Below are positions 62,749 to 64,000 of a stretch of DNA of 64,000 nucleotides, piece after piece. The notes beneath the pieces are model-generated. The model was not told the origin of the DNA. It was given only the letters and a program-made list of their open reading frames with translations, and ran no database searches. Each line of letters begins with the position of its first letter. Positions within the stretch are counted from its first letter, which is position 1. Source of the stretch: Sphingomonas panacisoli (lineage in GTDB: Bacteria > Pseudomonadota > Alphaproteobacteria > Sphingomonadales > Sphingomonadaceae); assembly GCF_007859635.1 (NCBI RefSeq), contig NZ_CP042306.1:1984001-2048000 (forward strand), read 5' to 3'. Both the position numbers and the translations under genes were made by a program.

Positions 62749-63771
62749 TCAGTCGGCTTGCGTGGAAGCTCGAACGATCAGTTCGACGGGCAGCGTTTCG
62801 GGGTTAGGTTGGGTACCCTCGACCCACGCGAGCATCGTCTCCCCCAACAACTCGCCGGCGCGCTGCCAATCCTGCCGGACCGTCGTCAGCGGGATGGCGG
62901 CGTTCGCCGCTGCCGGAATGCCGTCATAGCCGATCACCACCATGTCATCGGGGATCGCGATATTCCGCGCGATCAACGCATCCATCGCGCCGAGCGCGAT
63001 CATGTCGCTTGCGCCGACGATCGCATCGCCGCGCCAGCCGCCCTCGATCGCCGCATCCACGGCGGCGCGCCCGGCGAGCATCCCGAACTCGCAGGCGCGC
63101 GCGGTCACGCGCATCGTTGCGCCACCGCCCTGCTCGAGGCCGGTCAACCGGTCGGCGACTTCCTGATGTTCCTGGTCGCCCAGAAACAGCACGTCGCGAC
63201 GACCCAGCGCCGCAAGATGCTGTCCGATCAACGCGCCGCCCCGACGATTGTCGCTGCCGATCGTGATCCAGTCGCCGTCGGTCGCCCGCCGCGCACCCCA
63301 GACGACGAACGGCAGGCCCATTTCGCTGACCTGGCCGAGCAGTGTATCGTCAGTCCCCTGCCCCAGAAAGATGATGCCGTCGGAATCATGGTCGCCCGAT
63401 GCCAACACCTGATCCGCGGTCGTTAGAACCAATCGGTAATTCGCCGCCGTCAGGCATTGCAGCAGTCCACCGACCAGCCCCAAGAAGATCGGGTCGGACA
63501 TCGTGCGGTCGGCGGTCGGGGTCATGTTGATGACCACCGTGACGCTATGATTACGCCGCAGCCGCAGATTGCGCGCCGCGGTGTTAAGCCGATAACCGTG
63601 CGTCCGAGCCAATTGCTGGATCTGTTCGCGCACCGGCGCGCGAACCAGCGCGCTGTCCTTCAACGCGCGCGACACCGTGATCTTGGACACACCCGCCAGT
63701 TCGGCCAGGTCATCCATCGTCATGCGGCGGCCCGTCCCTGCGAGCTCACTGGCCGATACGCGTTTCGTCAT
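62749..63771 (-). CDS. LacI-family transcriptional regulator
   Basis: 340 residues. DNA-binding domain about 17-66: 'TMDDLAELAGVSKITVSRAL' and the hinge region 'LNTAARNLRLRRNHSVTVVI'. The rest is a periplasmic-binding-protein-like sensor domain with 'DGIIFLGQGTDDTLLGQV' and 'IVGASDMIALGAMDALIARN'. Likely represses the neighbouring units until the sugar (trehalose, glucose or a derivative) binds. Located between the trehalase operon and a TonB-dependent receptor, the standard arrangement of sugar loci in sphingomonads and relatives. Confidence 0.93.
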   Translation of the reverse strand: MTKRVSASELAGTGRRMTMDDLAELAGVSKITVSRALKDSALVRAPVREQIQQLARTHGYRLNTAARNLRLRRNHSVTVVINMTPTADRTMSDPIFLGLVGGLLQCLTAANYRLVLTTADQVLASGDHDSDGIIFLGQGTDDTLLGQVSEMGLPFVVWGARRATDGDWITIGSDNRRGGALIGQHLAALGRRDVLFLGDQEHQEVADRLTGLEQGGGATMRVTARACEFGMLAGRAAVDAAIEGGWRGDAIVGASDMIALGAMDALIARNIAIPDDMVVIGYDGIPAAANAAIPLTTVRQDWQRAGELLGETMLAWVEGTQPNPETLPVELIVRASTQAD

Positions 63772-63863
63772 GAGGTGGTTCTAGCCAAATCCGTCCCGCC
63801 GCCAAGTGCGCGCAGAACGACCGGCCGCGCGTCATGGGACACGCGCCCGGCGGCCGTCACATG

Positions 63864-64000
63864 CTAGAAGCGCGCGCGGAGCGACACGCCGTACATCCGC
63901 GGCTCACCGAAGATCGCCGTACTGTACCCCGTGGCGTTGTATTGCTGGATCACGTTGGTGCGATAGGTCTTGTTGGTCAGGTTGGTGGCAAACACCGACA
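63864..64000 (-). CDS. TonB-dependent receptor, C-terminus only
   Basis: The last 45 residues of an outer-membrane receptor. The minus strand encodes 'VFATNLTNKTYRTNVIQQYN' and ends 'FGEPRMYGVSLRARF' with stop at 63864-63866. The pattern 'N.LT...Y....' followed by 'G.PR.YG..L...F' is the canonical end of TonB-dependent receptor barrels, including the terminal Phe. The rest lies outside the window. It likely imports the sugar or oligosaccharide handled by the locus. Confidence 0.9.
   Translation of the reverse strand, partial: SVFATNLTNKTYRTNVIQQYNATGYSTAIFGEPRMYGVSLRARF

Noticed and set aside
1..64000. Defence islands, prophage, insertion sequences, integrons, tRNA or rRNA genes
   Set aside because: No transposase, integrase, nuclease-helicase pair, phage structural gene, repeat-spacer array or cloverleaf-forming sequence was found on reading both strands.

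Overview
The window is GC-rich chromosomal DNA from an alphaproteobacterium, almost certainly a sphingomonad (Sphingomonas or a close relative). The evidence is the tonB-exbB-exbD-exbD gene order, a PEPxxWA-type PEP-CTERM protein, a DUF5076 protein inside a CoA-transferase operon, promoters of the EcfG general-stress type, many secreted esterases and a TonB-dependent receptor. No insertion sequence, phage, plasmid, CRISPR array, rRNA or tRNA gene was seen. Genes are packed tightly: no gene-free stretch exceeds about 300 bases, and many neighbours overlap by 4 bases.

The left two thirds are mainly housekeeping genes. In order: the end of a conserved exported protein; dcd; the TonB-ExbB-ExbD-ExbD energy transducer on the minus strand; folB; an acetyltransferase; a DUF1285-NUDIX-CCA transferase operon; a GGDEF-EAL protein; parC; a LysR regulator; esterases; purC; a five-gene operon in which the two subunits of a 3-oxoacid CoA-transferase are separated by an acid phosphatase and a DUF5076 gene; a small beta-barrel; HAD and SMP-30 genes; csbD; thiS/thiG; aroQ-accB-accC; an MFS transporter with an ArsC-family gene; a second TonB; purL; bfd-bfr with a candidate Fur box; an orphan Hpt protein; der-bamB-yfgM-like-panB; and a small HTH/membrane-protein pair.

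From about 42 kb the content is more accessory. A minus-strand series carries a LuxR-type regulator, a ferredoxin-reductase-like flavoprotein, a type-B carboxylesterase, a GH1 glycosidase and a DUF3089 hydrolase. It is followed on the plus strand by a very large repeat protein with a PEP-CTERM tail (apparently frameshifted near its 3' end), two small membrane-anchored proteins that resemble each other, and an APC-family permease.

The right end is a sugar-utilisation locus: a metallo-beta-lactamase-fold hydrolase and a Gfo/Idh/MocA oxidoreductase on the plus strand, facing an MFS transporter, a secreted esterase and a GH37 trehalase on the minus strand, then a LacI-family regulator and the C-terminus of a TonB-dependent receptor. 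An identical 17-base LacI-like operator sequence lies in front of both the plus-strand and the minus-strand units, so the two facing operons are probably one LacI regulon for trehalose or a trehalose derivative. This is the most coherent candidate for a previously undescribed system in the window.
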